In this document: piece by piece, positions 54,560-63,816 of the stretch
Position numbering within the stretch: the stretch's first letter is position 1
How the letters are laid out: each line of letters begins with the position of its first letter
Assembly: GCF_011038795.1 (NCBI RefSeq)
Contig: NZ_JAAKDU010000003.1
Span: 124,001-188,000 of the forward strand
Direction: 5' to 3'
From: Streptococcus tangpeifui
GTDB taxonomy: Bacteria > Bacillota > Bacilli > Lactobacillales > Streptococcaceae
Length of the DNA stretch: 64,000 bases
Position numbers and translations under genes: made by a program
The notes under the pieces: model-generated
The model's database searches: none
What the model was told of the DNA's origin: nothing
What the model saw: the letters and a program-made list of their open reading frames with translations, nothing else

Positions 54560-54840
54560 ATTCTCATCCATTATAGGTTGCTCCCCACCTATTTGCAAGG
54601 GATATGACTTGTCCAGTGCTCGCTCTTTTTGGTTTAACGTTTTACGTAGAATATCAAGGAATTGTGAAAGCACCAGTCCTTTACCAATCTGCGGCATCAA
54701 TTCCGACTACGACTGGCAGAGTGGCTACTTGGCTAGATTTTCTCATTTAGTTTCATTTGAAAGAATTTTTGCGCTAAAGTTAATCGTGTATTTCTTCTTT
54801 GACGGAACGATTGTTTTCCCCTAACATCAGGCGTTTGGGG
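54560..54840. other. Intergenic stretch, no gene recognised
   Basis: A 71-codon plus-strand frame (54609-54824) has no ribosome binding site or family. The sequence is of normal composition and may be remnant. 54815-54842 holds CCCC and GGGG arms around a 15-base spacer just before the bacteriocin promoter, a possible regulator site. Confidence 0.4.
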
Positions 54841-54841
54841 G

Positions 54842-54870
54842 TTCACAAACTATTTAAAAAATTTTATACT
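54842..54870 (+). promoter_or_regulatory. Promoter of the bacteriocin precursor gene
   Basis: TTCACA (54842-54847), 17-base spacer, TATACT (54865-54870). No clear ComE/BlpR-type direct repeat was identified. Confidence 0.6.
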
Positions 54871-54922
54871 GGCTTTGTCAGATAAAAAGTCTGACAGAAT
54901 AAGAAGAAAAGGAGTTAATCCT

Positions 54923-55111
54923 ATGACTACAAAAACTTTAGAACAATTTGACGTGATGGATGAACAAGCACTGGCTACTGTAGAAGGCGGGGGTTATTGG
55001 GACGACTACGATGCTGTAGGTGCTGGGGCTGCTGCTATTAGCGGAACTGCTGCTCCTTGGTATCTCTTGCAAACTTGTGCACCTGTTGTTGACTTCTTGC
55101 CCAGATACTGA
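54923..55111 (+). CDS. Double-glycine class II bacteriocin-like precursor
   Basis: 62 residues. Leader of 23 residues, LEQFDVMDEQALATVEGG, is a textbook ComC/Blp-type double-glycine leader (L at -15/-12 type hydrophobics, acidic pair, GG). The predicted mature peptide is 39 residues, from GYWDDYDAVG through a Gly/Ala-rich AGAAAISGTAAPWYLL to VVDFLPRY, with one Cys. AAAAGGAG lies 8 bases before the ATG; the longer frame from 54875 lacks a site. No immunity protein, C39-peptidase transporter or second peptide lies nearby, so export must rely on a transporter elsewhere. Single-peptide or half of a two-peptide bacteriocin cannot be decided. Confidence 0.85.
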   Translation: MTTKTLEQFDVMDEQALATVEGGGYWDDYDAVGAGAAAISGTAAPWYLLQTCAPVVDFLPRY

Positions 55112-55150
55112 AAGGGCTATCGGCTGAGTTAAGTCTGATAATTACATTAT

Positions 55151-55185
55151 AAAAGCGTTTGGAACAAGATTTCCAAGCGCTTTTT
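55151..55185 (+). terminator. Terminator after the bacteriocin gene
   Basis: AAAAGCGTTTGGAA pairs with TTCCAAGCGCTTTT (one mismatch), followed by Us. Confidence 0.85.
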
Positions 55186-55223
55186 GGTTTTCATGTTTGG
55201 TAATTAAAATAAGCCCGCTGAAT

Positions 55224-55406
55224 TTATTTCTTCTTCATCTCACCATGCGGGAAGTAACTGCCTTCTGGCAGGTCTTTGATGATGACATGGATGTTTTCTT
55301 TGGGCGCATTGGCAACACGGGAGACAACTTCGGTCACTTCGCGGGCTAATTCGATTTTTTGATCTTGCGTACGACCTTCAAAGAGATCAATTTTTACAAA
55401 TGGCAT
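55224..55406 (-). CDS. 4-oxalocrotonate tautomerase family protein
   Basis: 60 residues, the normal subunit size. After Met removal, Pro1 (PFVKIDLFEGRT) is the catalytic base; basic residues in GRTQDQK and in the IKDLPEGSYF segment complete the site. Hexamers of such subunits isomerise enol/keto acids; the real substrate in streptococci is unknown, and the gene is often found upstream of tdk in reverse orientation in streptococci. GGAGG lies 6 bases before the ATG. Confidence 0.92.
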   Translation of the reverse strand: MPFVKIDLFEGRTQDQKIELAREVTEVVSRVANAPKENIHVIIKDLPEGSYFPHGEMKKK

Positions 55407-55429
55407 AGAGATTCCTCCTAAATTTTTTA

Positions 55430-55739
55430 ATGAACATCACCATTCTAACATGAATCAGTCAATAGCGCTTGAGAAAAAAGTGAATAAACCGCTGTCGGTT
55501 AATCAATTTTCGGGAGGATAGGAGATTTGTCATCAAGTTCCCTAAAGTTCTTAGCATTGCTTAAGGGCTTAGCAACACAGTGTTTGCCTAGCCTTGTTTA
55601 CTATCACGTGCGAAACACCTAGATAATAAGCCTTTGCCGTATCCTTAGAAAGGGCTAAAAATATTAAGTTTTAAAAGCATCGGCTCTAAAAATTAACAGG
55701 AATTTCCCCCTGCCAGTGAAGGGTAATTTATGGTAAAAT
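55430..55739. promoter_or_regulatory. Divergent intergenic region with tdk promoter
   Basis: TGGTAAAAT at 55731-55739 is an extended -10 for the tdk operon. The rest of this 310-base stretch shows no gene, though short hairpin-like segments occur around 55550-55600. Confidence 0.5.
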
Positions 55740-55772
55740 AGAACCATTAATGTTTTAGACAGGATGGATATT

Positions 55773-56363
55773 TTGGCACAGTTATATTATCGCTATGGGA
55801 CTATGAATTCAGGCAAATCTATTGAAATCTTGAAGGTGGCCTACAACTACGAAGAGCAAGGAAAGCCGGTTGTGCTCTTGACTTCGGCTCTGGATACACG
55901 TGGTGGAATTGGTTGGGTTTCCAGTCGAATTGGTCTCAAGCGTCAGGCTAAGCCGATTTCGGGTGATACAGATATCTTTGGTTATATCGAAAGTCTGCCT
56001 GAAAAGCCTTACTGTGTCTTAGTTGATGAATGTCAATTTCTGACCAAAGGAAATGTTTTTGACTTGGCCCGAGTAGTGGACGAACTGGATGTTCCGGTCA
56101 TGGCTTTTGGCCTAAAAAATGATTTCCGTAACCATCTTTTTGAAGGATCGAGGGAACTCTTGCTCTTAGCGGATAAAATCGAAGAAATTAAAACCATCTG
56201 TCAATACTGCAGCAAGAAAGCCACCATGGTCCTTCGGATGAAGGGTGGCCAGCCGGTTTATGAAGGCCAGCAGGTGCAAATCGGCGGCAATGAAACCTAT
56301 GTCTCGGTTTGTCGCAAGCACTATTACCATCCACAACTAGAAAGTGAGAAAAAGCAAGGCTAA
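55773..56363 (+). CDS. tdk: Thymidine kinase
   Basis: 196 residues, type II thymidine kinase; phosphorylates thymidine and deoxyuridine with ATP. P-loop GTMNSGKS at residues 9-16, catalytic Glu in LVDECQFL, the zinc pair CQYC plus C-x-x-H at CRKHYY, and the lasso loop before it. Start: an ATG at 55764 has its AGG directly abutting; TTG at 55773 is 8 bases after AGGA and gives [15 protein letters not shown], the family N-terminus, so TTG is chosen. The stop overlaps prfA by one base (TAATG). First gene of the tdk-prfA-prmC-sua5 operon. Confidence 0.93.
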   Translation: MAQLYYRYGTMNSGKSIEILKVAYNYEEQGKPVVLLTSALDTRGGIGWVSSRIGLKRQAKPISGDTDIFGYIESLPEKPYCVLVDECQFLTKGNVFDLARVVDELDVPVMAFGLKNDFRNHLFEGSRELLLLADKIEEIKTICQYCSKKATMVLRMKGGQPVYEGQQVQIGGNETYVSVCRKHYYHPQLESEKKQG

Positions 56364-57442
56364 TGAATATCTACGATCAATTGCAGGCGGTGGAAGACCG
56401 CTATGAAGAATTGGGGGAGCTGCTCAGTGACCCTGATGTTGTTTCTGACACCAAACGCTTTATGAAGCTGTCACGCGAAGAGGCCAATACGCGTGAAACC
56501 GTGACGGTTTACCGAGAATACAAACAGGTTTTACAAACTATCGACGACGCCGAAGAGATGATTAAGGATGCTGGAGGTGACCCTGAGCTCGAAGAGATGG
56601 CCAAGGAAGAACTCAAGGACGCCAAGGCTTCCAAGGAAGAATACGAAGAACGTCTGAAAATCTTGCTGCTGCCTAAAGATCCTAATGATGATAAGAATAT
56701 TATCTTGGAAATCCGCGGAGCAGCAGGCGGTGATGAAGCCGCCCTATTTGCCGGAGACCTGCTCAACATGTATCAAAAGTATGCTGAAAGTCAAGGCTGG
56801 CGTTTTGAAGTCATGGAAGCGTCTTATAATGGTGTAGGCGGTATCAAAGAAGTCGTGGCCATGGTTTCTGGGGATTCGGTCTATTCCAAACTCAAATACG
56901 AGTCCGGTGCTCACCGTGTGCAGCGTGTCCCAGTGACTGAAAGTCAAGGCCGCGTCCATACATCGACAGCAACCGTTTTGGTCATGCCTGAAGTGGAAGA
57001 AGTGGAGTACGATATCGATCCTAAAGACCTGCGGGTAGATATCTATCACGCTTCCGGTGCCGGCGGACAAAACGTTAATAAGGTAGCGACAGCGGTCCGC
57101 ATGGTTCACATCCCAACCGGTATCAAGGTTGAGATGCAAGAAGAGCGAACCCAGCAAAAGAACCGCGACAAGGCTATGAAAATTATCCGTGCGCGTGTGG
57201 CTGATCACTTTGCTCAGATTGCTCAGGATGAGCAGGATGCCGAACGTAAATCTACTATTGGGACAGGCGACCGTTCTGAGCGGATCCGCACCTATAACTT
57301 CCCGCAAAATCGTGTGACTGACCACCGAATCGACCTCACCCTGCAAAAGTTGGACTCTATTCTCTCTGGTAAAATGGATGAAGTCATCGATGCTTTGGTT
57401 CTTTACGATCAAACCCAAAAACTGGAAGAATTAACTCAATGA
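56363..57442 (+). CDS. prfA: Peptide chain release factor 1
   Basis: 359 residues. Reads UAA and UAG stop codons and triggers peptide release. GGQ at residues 234-236 ([11 protein letters not shown]) is the catalytic motif; PVT in [13 protein letters not shown] is the P-x-T codon-recognition motif of RF1 (RF2 has S-P-F). Overlaps tdk by one base and prmC by four. The product of the next gene methylates the GGQ glutamine, so the pairing is functional. Confidence 0.97.
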   Translation: MNIYDQLQAVEDRYEELGELLSDPDVVSDTKRFMKLSREEANTRETVTVYREYKQVLQTIDDAEEMIKDAGGDPELEEMAKEELKDAKASKEEYEERLKILLLPKDPNDDKNIILEIRGAAGGDEAALFAGDLLNMYQKYAESQGWRFEVMEASYNGVGGIKEVVAMVSGDSVYSKLKYESGAHRVQRVPVTESQGRVHTSTATVLVMPEVEEVEYDIDPKDLRVDIYHASGAGGQNVNKVATAVRMVHIPTGIKVEMQEERTQQKNRDKAMKIIRARVADHFAQIAQDEQDAERKSTIGTGDRSERIRTYNFPQNRVTDHRIDLTLQKLDSILSGKMDEVIDALVLYDQTQKLEELTQ

Positions 57443-58269
57443 CCTATGCCCAACTATTCCTGCAGTATGAGCTTGAACTGGAAAAAAACCAAGAAGAACC
57501 CGAGAGCTTAACCTTTACGTTTAGACATCTCAAAGGGCTTGATATGACTGAGTTTGTCCTGCTTTTACGCCAAAAAGTAAGTGAGGGTGATCGGGCTCTG
57601 ATCGACCAGATTGCCAAGCGTCTGCTTGCCCATGAGCCTGCCCAATACATTATTGGCTACGAAACTTTTCATGACCTCAGCTTCAAGGTAGATAAGCGGG
57701 TGCTGATTCCTCGTCCTGAAACAGCTGAATTGGTTGATTTGGTTTTAGAGGAGAATGCAGATAGTAGGCTGAGCTTGCTTGATCTTGGGACCGGAAGCGG
57801 TGCTATTGCTGTATCATTGGCACACAGCCGCCTTGACTGGCAGGTAATGGCTTCTGATATTTCTCAAGATGCTTTGGACTTAGCTGGTGAAAATGCCCTA
57901 GCTAACAAGGTGCAGGTAGATTTTCGTCAATCCGATGTTTTTGATCAGATTGAGGAAGTTTTCGATATTATCGTCAGCAACCCGCCTTATATTGCTCAAG
58001 CTGATATAGATGAAGTGGGCCTAAATGTTCAGATTTCTGAGCCTCATCTAGCTCTTTTTGCCAAGGAGCAAGGATTGGCTGTTTACCGCAGAATCGCTGA
58101 AGAAGCCAAAGCCCACCTCAATCCTGATGGCAAAATTTATCTAGAAATCGGCTATAAGCAAGGACAGGCAGTCTCACAGATGTTTAAAGTTGCCTTTCCA
58201 GATAAGCGGGTGAGAGTTTTACCTGACCAATTTGGTCAAGACAGAATGGTGGTGGTTGATAATGGCTGA
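57439..58269 (+). CDS. prmC: Release factor glutamine methyltransferase
   Basis: 276 residues. Class I SAM-dependent methyltransferase: helical N-terminal domain that holds the release factor, SAM loop [15 protein letters not shown], and active-site NPPY at residues 181-184. Methylates Gln of the GGQ motif in RF1 and RF2. Start overlaps the prfA stop (ATGA); end overlaps sua5 by 8 bases. Confidence 0.96.
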   Translation: MTYAQLFLQYELELEKNQEEPESLTFTFRHLKGLDMTEFVLLLRQKVSEGDRALIDQIAKRLLAHEPAQYIIGYETFHDLSFKVDKRVLIPRPETAELVDLVLEENADSRLSLLDLGTGSGAIAVSLAHSRLDWQVMASDISQDALDLAGENALANKVQVDFRQSDVFDQIEEVFDIIVSNPPYIAQADIDEVGLNVQISEPHLALFAKEQGLAVYRRIAEEAKAHLNPDGKIYLEIGYKQGQAVSQMFKVAFPDKRVRVLPDQFGQDRMVVVDNG

Positions 58270-58861
58270 TCTACAAGCTATCAAAACAATCTTAGCTGAG
58301 GGTGGTGCTGTTATCCTGCCAACTGAAACGGTTTATGGCCTTTTTGCTAAGGCATTAGACCAGCAAGCCGTTGAGCGTATCTATGAGTTAAAGCAGCGTC
58401 CGCTCGACAAGGCTATGAACCTCAATGTTGCTAGCTTGGAAGATATTTTGGCCTACAGTAAGGATCAGCCAGCCTATCTAGCTAAGCTCTATCGAGCTTT
58501 CCTGCCTGGTCCGCTAACCATTATCCTCAAGGCTAATGACAAGGTTCCAAGCTGGGTCAATTCCGGTCTGTCAACGGTCGGTTTTCGCCTTCCTAATCAT
58601 CCCGTAACGCAGCAGCTCATTAGGAAATACGGCCCCTTGATCGGTCCATCGGCCAACCTATCCGGTCGAGCGTCTGGTACGGTCTTCGAGGACATTGTCG
58701 AGCAGTTGGGTCGTCAGGTGATAGGAGTAGCAGATGACTCAGCCATTCAAGGTTTGGATTCTACGATCTTAGACTTATCTGGAGATAGAGCCGATATTCT
58801 TCGCCAAGGCACCATCAGCAAGGAAGCCTTGCTGGAGGCGGTGCCTGAATTAAATTTCTAA
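58262..58861 (+). CDS. L-threonylcarbamoyladenylate synthase (Sua5/YwlC/YrdC)
   Basis: 199 residues. Makes threonylcarbamoyl-AMP for the universal t6A modification of ANN-decoding tRNAs. AVILPTETVYGLFAKA near the N-terminus, KQRPLDKAMNLN (K-x-R signature), and SANLSGRASGT are diagnostic. A short YrdC/TsaC-like form without the C-terminal Sua5 domain. ATG at 58262, 8 bases inside prmC; a longer frame from 58232 would lie within prmC. Confidence 0.93.
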   Translation: MADLQAIKTILAEGGAVILPTETVYGLFAKALDQQAVERIYELKQRPLDKAMNLNVASLEDILAYSKDQPAYLAKLYRAFLPGPLTIILKANDKVPSWVNSGLSTVGFRLPNHPVTQQLIRKYGPLIGPSANLSGRASGTVFEDIVEQLGRQVIGVADDSAIQGLDSTILDLSGDRADILRQGTISKEALLEAVPELNF

Positions 58862-58879
58862 AGGAACAGTGACTGATGT

Positions 58880-59139
58880 TGAGATTTTTAGTTTTATCAG
58901 GCACACCAGCTGTTCAGTCCATCAACCATTATATCCCTTAACTCAGGAAAGAACGGAGCAGCAGCTAGAAAACGGCATTATGCCTTTATTCGGCTCGATT
59001 CAGATGACAAACGCAAAGGTGCCCATACTTTTTATGACACTATAGATAGTTTGGCCAACTATTATCAGACTTACATTCAATGGAAATGGCCAACCCATTT
59101 AGCGCAGTGGCTGGCTGTCCTTATCCCTTTCTAGGCAGT
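58880..59139 (+). other. Possible gene remnant between sua5 and glyA
   Basis: Other streptococci often carry a small gene between sua5 and glyA. Here only broken readings exist, such as an open stretch with no start codon running to the TAG near 59132 (DSDDKRKGAHTFYDTIDSLA, then NYYQTYIQWKWP). I cannot assign a family. It runs into a family A repeat. Confidence 0.35.
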
Positions 59140-59220
59140 GATAGCGACCAGCCTAGCCAACTGTGCGGGGGTTGGGAAAGAAGTCAAAATTCTACATTTC
59201 GTGACTTCTTTCCCACTCCC
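59140..59220 (+). repeat. Dispersed intergenic repeat, family A, copy 3, with strong hairpin
   Basis: AACTGTGCGGGGGTTGGGAA then a perfect 12-bp stem GGGAAAGAAGTC (59174-59185) / GACTTCTTTCCC (59203-59214). It matches the copies at 36307 and 49150. It sits 34 bases before the glyA ATG and may affect read-through into glyA. Confidence 0.75.
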
Positions 59221-59253
59221 AGAAGTGCTTTATTAAATCTATGAGGTGATTTT

Positions 59254-60504
59254 ATGATTTTTGACAAAAATGATTACAAGGCTTACGACCCAGAACTTTG
59301 GCAGGCTATTCAAGCAGAAGAAGTTCGACAGCAAAACAATATCGAATTGATCGCATCTGAAAATGTGGTTTCAAAAGCGGTTATGGCTGCCCAAGGTTCC
59401 GTTTTGACGAATAAGTATGCCGAAGGCTACCCCGGAAAGCGTTACTATGGTGGTACCGACTGCGTTGATGTGGCTGAAAATCTTGCCATTGAGCGGGCCA
59501 AGGAGCTCTTTGGAGCCAAGTTTGCTAATGTTCAGCCTCACTCAGGCAGCCAAGCTAATGCCGCAGCCTATATGGCCTTGATCCAACCCGGAGATACTGT
59601 CATGGGAATGGATCTCTCAGCTGGCGGCCATCTTACCCACGGCTCACCCGTCAGTTTTTCAGGTAAGACCTATAATTTTGTTCCTTACAATGTTAATAAG
59701 GATACGGAAGCTTTGGATTATGACGAGATCCAGCAGCTGGCTGTGCAACACCAGCCTAAACTGATTGTAGCGGGGGCTTCAGCTTATTCACGGATTATTG
59801 ATTTTGCCAAATTCCGAGCTATTGCTGACAGTGTCGGTGCCTATCTCATGGTCGACATGGCACATATTGCTGGTCTGGTTGCTTCGGGCCACCATCCTAG
59901 CCCAGTGCCTTATGCTCACGTAACGACGACAACCACTCATAAGACCTTGCGCGGACCGCGCGGCGGCTTGATTTTGACCAATGATGAAAATCTGGCTAAG
60001 AAAATCAATTCCGCTGTCTTCCCAGGTTTGCAGGGCGGTCCTTTGGAGCATGTAATTGCGGCTAAAGCGGTTGCCCTCAAGGAAGCCTTGGACCCAGCTT
60101 TTAAAGAGTACGGTCAAAACGTCATCAAAAATGCCCAGGCCATGGCTGATGTTTTTGATGCCCACCCTGATTTTCATGTCGTGTCTGGCGGAACTGATAA
60201 TCATGTCTTTCTCGTTGATGTGACTAAGGTCGTTGAAAATGGTAAATTGGCCCAGAATATCCTTGAAGAGGTTAATATTACCCTCAATAAAAACAGCATC
60301 CCATTTGAAACGCTGTCACCATTTAAAACGTCGGGTATCCGTATCGGCAGTCCAGCTATTACCAGCCGTGGTATGGGTATTGCTGAGAGTACCAAGATTG
60401 CTGAATTGATGATTCAAGCCTTAGAAAATCATGATGATGAGGCTGTACTGGAACTCATTCGCCAAGATGTCAAGTTATTGACAGACACTTTCCCACTTTA
60501 CTAA
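59254..60504 (+). CDS. glyA: Serine hydroxymethyltransferase
   Basis: 416 residues. PLP enzyme interconverting serine and glycine with tetrahydrofolate; main source of one-carbon units. [21 protein letters not shown], and [14 protein letters not shown] with the PLP lysine K230 are diagnostic. GAGGTGAT precedes the ATG. The nucleoid-protein gene follows one base after the stop, so they share a transcript. Confidence 0.97.
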   Translation: MIFDKNDYKAYDPELWQAIQAEEVRQQNNIELIASENVVSKAVMAAQGSVLTNKYAEGYPGKRYYGGTDCVDVAENLAIERAKELFGAKFANVQPHSGSQANAAAYMALIQPGDTVMGMDLSAGGHLTHGSPVSFSGKTYNFVPYNVNKDTEALDYDEIQQLAVQHQPKLIVAGASAYSRIIDFAKFRAIADSVGAYLMVDMAHIAGLVASGHHPSPVPYAHVTTTTTHKTLRGPRGGLILTNDENLAKKINSAVFPGLQGGPLEHVIAAKAVALKEALDPAFKEYGQNVIKNAQAMADVFDAHPDFHVVSGGTDNHVFLVDVTKVVENGKLAQNILEEVNITLNKNSIPFETLSPFKTSGIRIGSPAITSRGMGIAESTKIAELMIQALENHDDEAVLELIRQDVKLLTDTFPLY

Positions 60505-60505
60505 C

Positions 60506-61483
60506 ATGCTAGATTTATATTTAAAAAAGATTATTATCCACCAATTCAGCCCCGACGACACCGAGCTTCGCTTTGCGGATAGGCCGCTGACTTTAACACC
60601 AAGTTTAGATGAGTATTTCCGCAAAAAGCTAGCTAAGGTTTTTACCGCCGACGCTAAGCGAGGAACATTTGAGCCTGAAAATGACTTTATCGCCAACCTC
60701 GGTGATGATTTTATGGAATCTGCCCGCAAAATAGCCCAGCTCTGGAAGGAAGAGTTTGTCATCAGTGAGGATCAAAAAACCAATGATCTGATCTTTATCC
60801 AATTTGATAAGGATGGTGTTGAACATTTCGCCTTCTTACGGCTGGTGCTTAAGGATAGTTTGGCGCATATTCTGGGAGATGATGAGCAGCCGCTCAAAGT
60901 CACCCAGAATAATCTGCCTTCCGCTGCCCAAACGCCAGATGAGGCTTTGGTGATTGACCGCCAAACCTACCGTTATTATTTGATCGAAAAACGCATTAAG
61001 CACAATGGTAGTTTCGCTAACTATTTCTCTGAAAACCTGCTCAAGGTTCAGCCTGAGCCATCAATCAATAAGTCCATCAAACAGTTGGAGAAGACAGCTC
61101 AGAAGGTAGCCGATGATTTCAACAAGGATGATTTCAATTTCCAATCCAAGATGAAATCAGCTATTTTCAAGAACTTGGAGGAAGATCAAGAACTGTCCCC
61201 AGAGAAATTGGCCAACCAGCTTTTTGATGATAATCTCACCGCTCGTTTAACCTTTGTAGATCAGCTTAAAGAAGCTATTCCGGAGCCAATCCCAGTGGCT
61301 GATGTGGATTATTCCCGTCAGTCCAAGAAGTTGGAGAGTCAGAAACTTTCTCTCTCAAATGGAATTGAACTCATTGTTCCTAATGGCGTTTATCAGGATG
61401 CAGAGTCGGTAGAATTTATCCAAAATAATGATGGTACCTATTCCATCCTAATCAAAAATATTGAGGATATCCAAAACAAATAA
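60506..61483 (+). CDS. Nucleoid-associated protein (NdpA/YejK family)
   Basis: 325 residues, cytoplasmic. MLDLYLKKIIIHQF at the start, RKIAQLWKEEF, and DGVEHFAFLRLVLK match the NdpA/YejK family (PF04245), proteins found on the nucleoid in E. coli; exact role unclear. The region about residues 180-260 is charged and helical. Directly downstream of glyA and 1 base upstream of the lysozyme-like gene, an order conserved in streptococci. Confidence 0.85.
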   Translation: MLDLYLKKIIIHQFSPDDTELRFADRPLTLTPSLDEYFRKKLAKVFTADAKRGTFEPENDFIANLGDDFMESARKIAQLWKEEFVISEDQKTNDLIFIQFDKDGVEHFAFLRLVLKDSLAHILGDDEQPLKVTQNNLPSAAQTPDEALVIDRQTYRYYLIEKRIKHNGSFANYFSENLLKVQPEPSINKSIKQLEKTAQKVADDFNKDDFNFQSKMKSAIFKNLEEDQELSPEKLANQLFDDNLTARLTFVDQLKEAIPEPIPVADVDYSRQSKKLESQKLSLSNGIELIVPNGVYQDAESVEFIQNNDGTYSILIKNIEDIQNK

Positions 61484-61484
61484 T

Positions 61485-62090
61485 ATGTTTAAAAAAATTA
61501 GACGAATCATCTATGTGATTATTGCCTTGCTCCTAGTTTACCAAGGGGTCAAGGTTTATCAATCAGCCAAACGAGTGTTGGCCTATCGACCGTTGGTGGA
61601 GCAAGTTTTGGCCGAGGATGATAATAGCACTAATGAAGATTTAGTATTAGCAGTAATATACACAGAGACCAAGGGGCGTGATGACGATGTTATGCAGGCC
61701 AGTGAGAGCTCAACGGGGACCACTAAATCCATCAACGATAATAAAGAAAGTATCAAACAGGGAACCAAGGTCTTAGATGAGAACTTAAAAAAAGCCCAAG
61801 CCGCTAAAACGGATTCTTGGACAGCTATTCAAGCCTATAACTTTGGCTCTAACTACATCGACTATGTGGCTGACCACGGTAGGAAGAATACCATCCAGCT
61901 AGCCAAGGCCTACTCCAAAGATGTTGTTGCACCGAGCTTGGGAAATAAGACTGGCAAGACCTATTATCATATCAACACCATATCCATTCTTTATGGCGGC
62001 GGTAAGCTTTATGTCAATGGTGGCAACCACTATTATGCCAAGCAAGTGCAATTCAACCTTTTCTTGATTCGATTGGTTGACAGGTTATAG
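61485..62090 (+). CDS. Membrane-anchored lysozyme-like protein
   Basis: 201 residues. FKKIRR then one helix (residues about 7-25), then an outer domain. VLAVIYTETKGRDDDVMQAS has the Glu of the phage-lysozyme-like fold (Lysozyme_like, PF13702; same group as pneumococcal Pmp23); QAYNFGSNYIDYV is the second family block. Proposed muramidase acting in cell-wall remodelling. The ATG at 61485 follows the NdpA stop closely without a clear ribosome binding site; the frame from 61461 overlaps the upstream gene. Confidence 0.87.
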   Translation: MFKKIRRIIYVIIALLLVYQGVKVYQSAKRVLAYRPLVEQVLAEDDNSTNEDLVLAVIYTETKGRDDDVMQASESSTGTTKSINDNKESIKQGTKVLDENLKKAQAAKTDSWTAIQAYNFGSNYIDYVADHGRKNTIQLAKAYSKDVVAPSLGNKTGKTYYHINTISILYGGGKLYVNGGNHYYAKQVQFNLFLIRLVDRL

Positions 62091-62092
62091 AA

Positions 62093-63814
62093 ATGAAAGA
62101 CTTATTGAAATATTTCCGAGGTTACATTAAGGAAACTATCCTCGGTCCCCTTTTTAAACTTTTGGAAGCAAGCTTTGAGTTGCTAGTCCCCATCATCATA
62201 GCTAGGATAGTCGACAGGACCATTCCTCATAAAGATACCACTCACCTCTTTATGATGATTGGTCTTTTGGTCTGTCTGGCAGTCTTCGGCGTTTTGGTAG
62301 CTATCACTGCTCAGTATTATTCCTCAAAAGCCGCAGTAGGCTATACTAGGCAGTTGACCAAGGATCTCTATAAAAAAATAATGAGGTTGCCAAAGGAAAG
62401 CAGGGACCAATTGACAACGTCCAGTTTGGTCACCAGACTATCCAGTGATACTTACCAAATTCAGACAGGCATCAACCAATTTTTGCGCCTCTTTTTGCGG
62501 GCACCGATTATTGTTTTTGGGTCAGTTATCATGGCTTTCCTCATCAGTCCTAAAATCACCTTCTGGTTCGTTCTCATGGTTGTTCTCCTGTTTCTCTTGA
62601 TTTACATCATGTCGCGTCTGGTTAATCCTCTCTATTTGGCAATCAGAAAATTGACTGACAGTCTGGTCAGCCGAACACGTGAACAGCTGGAAGGTATGCA
62701 GGTTATCCGTGCTTTCGGCCAGATCAAAAGGGTCAAGCAGGAGTTTGCCAGCCTCAATCAGTCTTATACCAAGGCACAGCTAAAAGCGGGGTTACTTTCT
62801 AGTCTGGTTAGCCCCTTGACTTATTGGATTGTCAATGCCACTTTAGTTATCGTTATCTGGCAAGGTAACCTAGCTATTGGTGATAATCTCTTGACTCAAG
62901 GGTCATTGATTGCCCTTGTCAACTATCTGTTAAATATTCTGGCTGAGTTGCTCAAATTAGCTATGATGGTAACCAACCTCAATCAGAGTTTCATTAGTGC
63001 TGGACGGATTACAGAGGTCTTCGGTCAAGAAGAAGAGAATCTCTATGATAGTATTGAACAACTAAATACTGACAAAGGAGAAATCCTGTCGATCTCTGAT
63101 ATGACATTTACCTACCCAACAGCCGCCCGTCCTTCTTTGACAGAACTTTCCTTAAGTTTGGAGCAAGGCCAAACCTTAGGGGTTATCGGCGGTACTGGAT
63201 CTGGTAAATCGACCCTTGTCCAGCTTATCATGGGACTTTACCAAGCTCAGAAAGGGCAGCTGAGAATTTTTAATGATGGGCAAAGTCCAGCTAATTTGGC
63301 TCAATGGCGCAACTGGGTCGGCTTAGTTCCGCAGAAAGCTGAACTTTTCTTGGGAACTATTCGTTCCAATTTGACCCTTGGTATGGATACTGGTAACGTA
63401 TCGGATGAACGGCTCTGGTGGGCCTTAGATATCGCTCAAGCCAGTGATTTTGTTAAGGAGAAGGAGGAAGGGCTAGATTCTGAGGTTAAAGAATTCGGCC
63501 GTAACTTCTCGGGCGGCCAGCGCCAACGTTTGACCATTGCCCGTGCCCTTCTTAAGCAGTCTCCTATCTTAATCTTGGACGATTCCACTTCGGCTCTCGA
63601 TTATCTGACCGAAAGTAGACTCCTCAAAGCTATTAAGACTGAACTCAAAACAAGTCTAATAATAATCTCCCAGCGAACCAATAGCCTTAAGTCAGCCGAT
63701 AAAATTCTCGTTTTAGATAAGGGCAGCCAAGTCGGCTTAGGCAGCCACGAAAGCTTGCTGGCTAACTGTCCGACTTACCAAGCCATTCATTATTCGCAGC
63801 ACAAGGAGGAGTAA
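62093..63814 (+). CDS. ABC exporter half-transporter with degenerate Walker B
   Basis: 573 residues: six helices, then an ATPase domain with Walker A GGTGSGKST, signature FSGGQRQR and Walker B ILILDDSTSALD, Asp in place of Glu. Its partner follows 2 bases downstream. Starts 2 bases after the lysozyme-like gene, so the operon may run from glyA through the exporter. Third such heterodimer in the window. Substrate unknown. Confidence 0.92.
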   Translation: MKDLLKYFRGYIKETILGPLFKLLEASFELLVPIIIARIVDRTIPHKDTTHLFMMIGLLVCLAVFGVLVAITAQYYSSKAAVGYTRQLTKDLYKKIMRLPKESRDQLTTSSLVTRLSSDTYQIQTGINQFLRLFLRAPIIVFGSVIMAFLISPKITFWFVLMVVLLFLLIYIMSRLVNPLYLAIRKLTDSLVSRTREQLEGMQVIRAFGQIKRVKQEFASLNQSYTKAQLKAGLLSSLVSPLTYWIVNATLVIVIWQGNLAIGDNLLTQGSLIALVNYLLNILAELLKLAMMVTNLNQSFISAGRITEVFGQEEENLYDSIEQLNTDKGEILSISDMTFTYPTAARPSLTELSLSLEQGQTLGVIGGTGSGKSTLVQLIMGLYQAQKGQLRIFNDGQSPANLAQWRNWVGLVPQKAELFLGTIRSNLTLGMDTGNVSDERLWWALDIAQASDFVKEKEEGLDSEVKEFGRNFSGGQRQRLTIARALLKQSPILILDDSTSALDYLTESRLLKAIKTELKTSLIIISQRTNSLKSADKILVLDKGSQVGLGSHESLLANCPTYQAIHYSQHKEE

Positions 63815-63816
63815 AC

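Noticed and set aside
56744-57418. 224-codon minus-strand frame opposite prfA
   Set aside because: Fully inside prfA, no ribosome binding site, and composition follows the prfA codon pattern read backwards.
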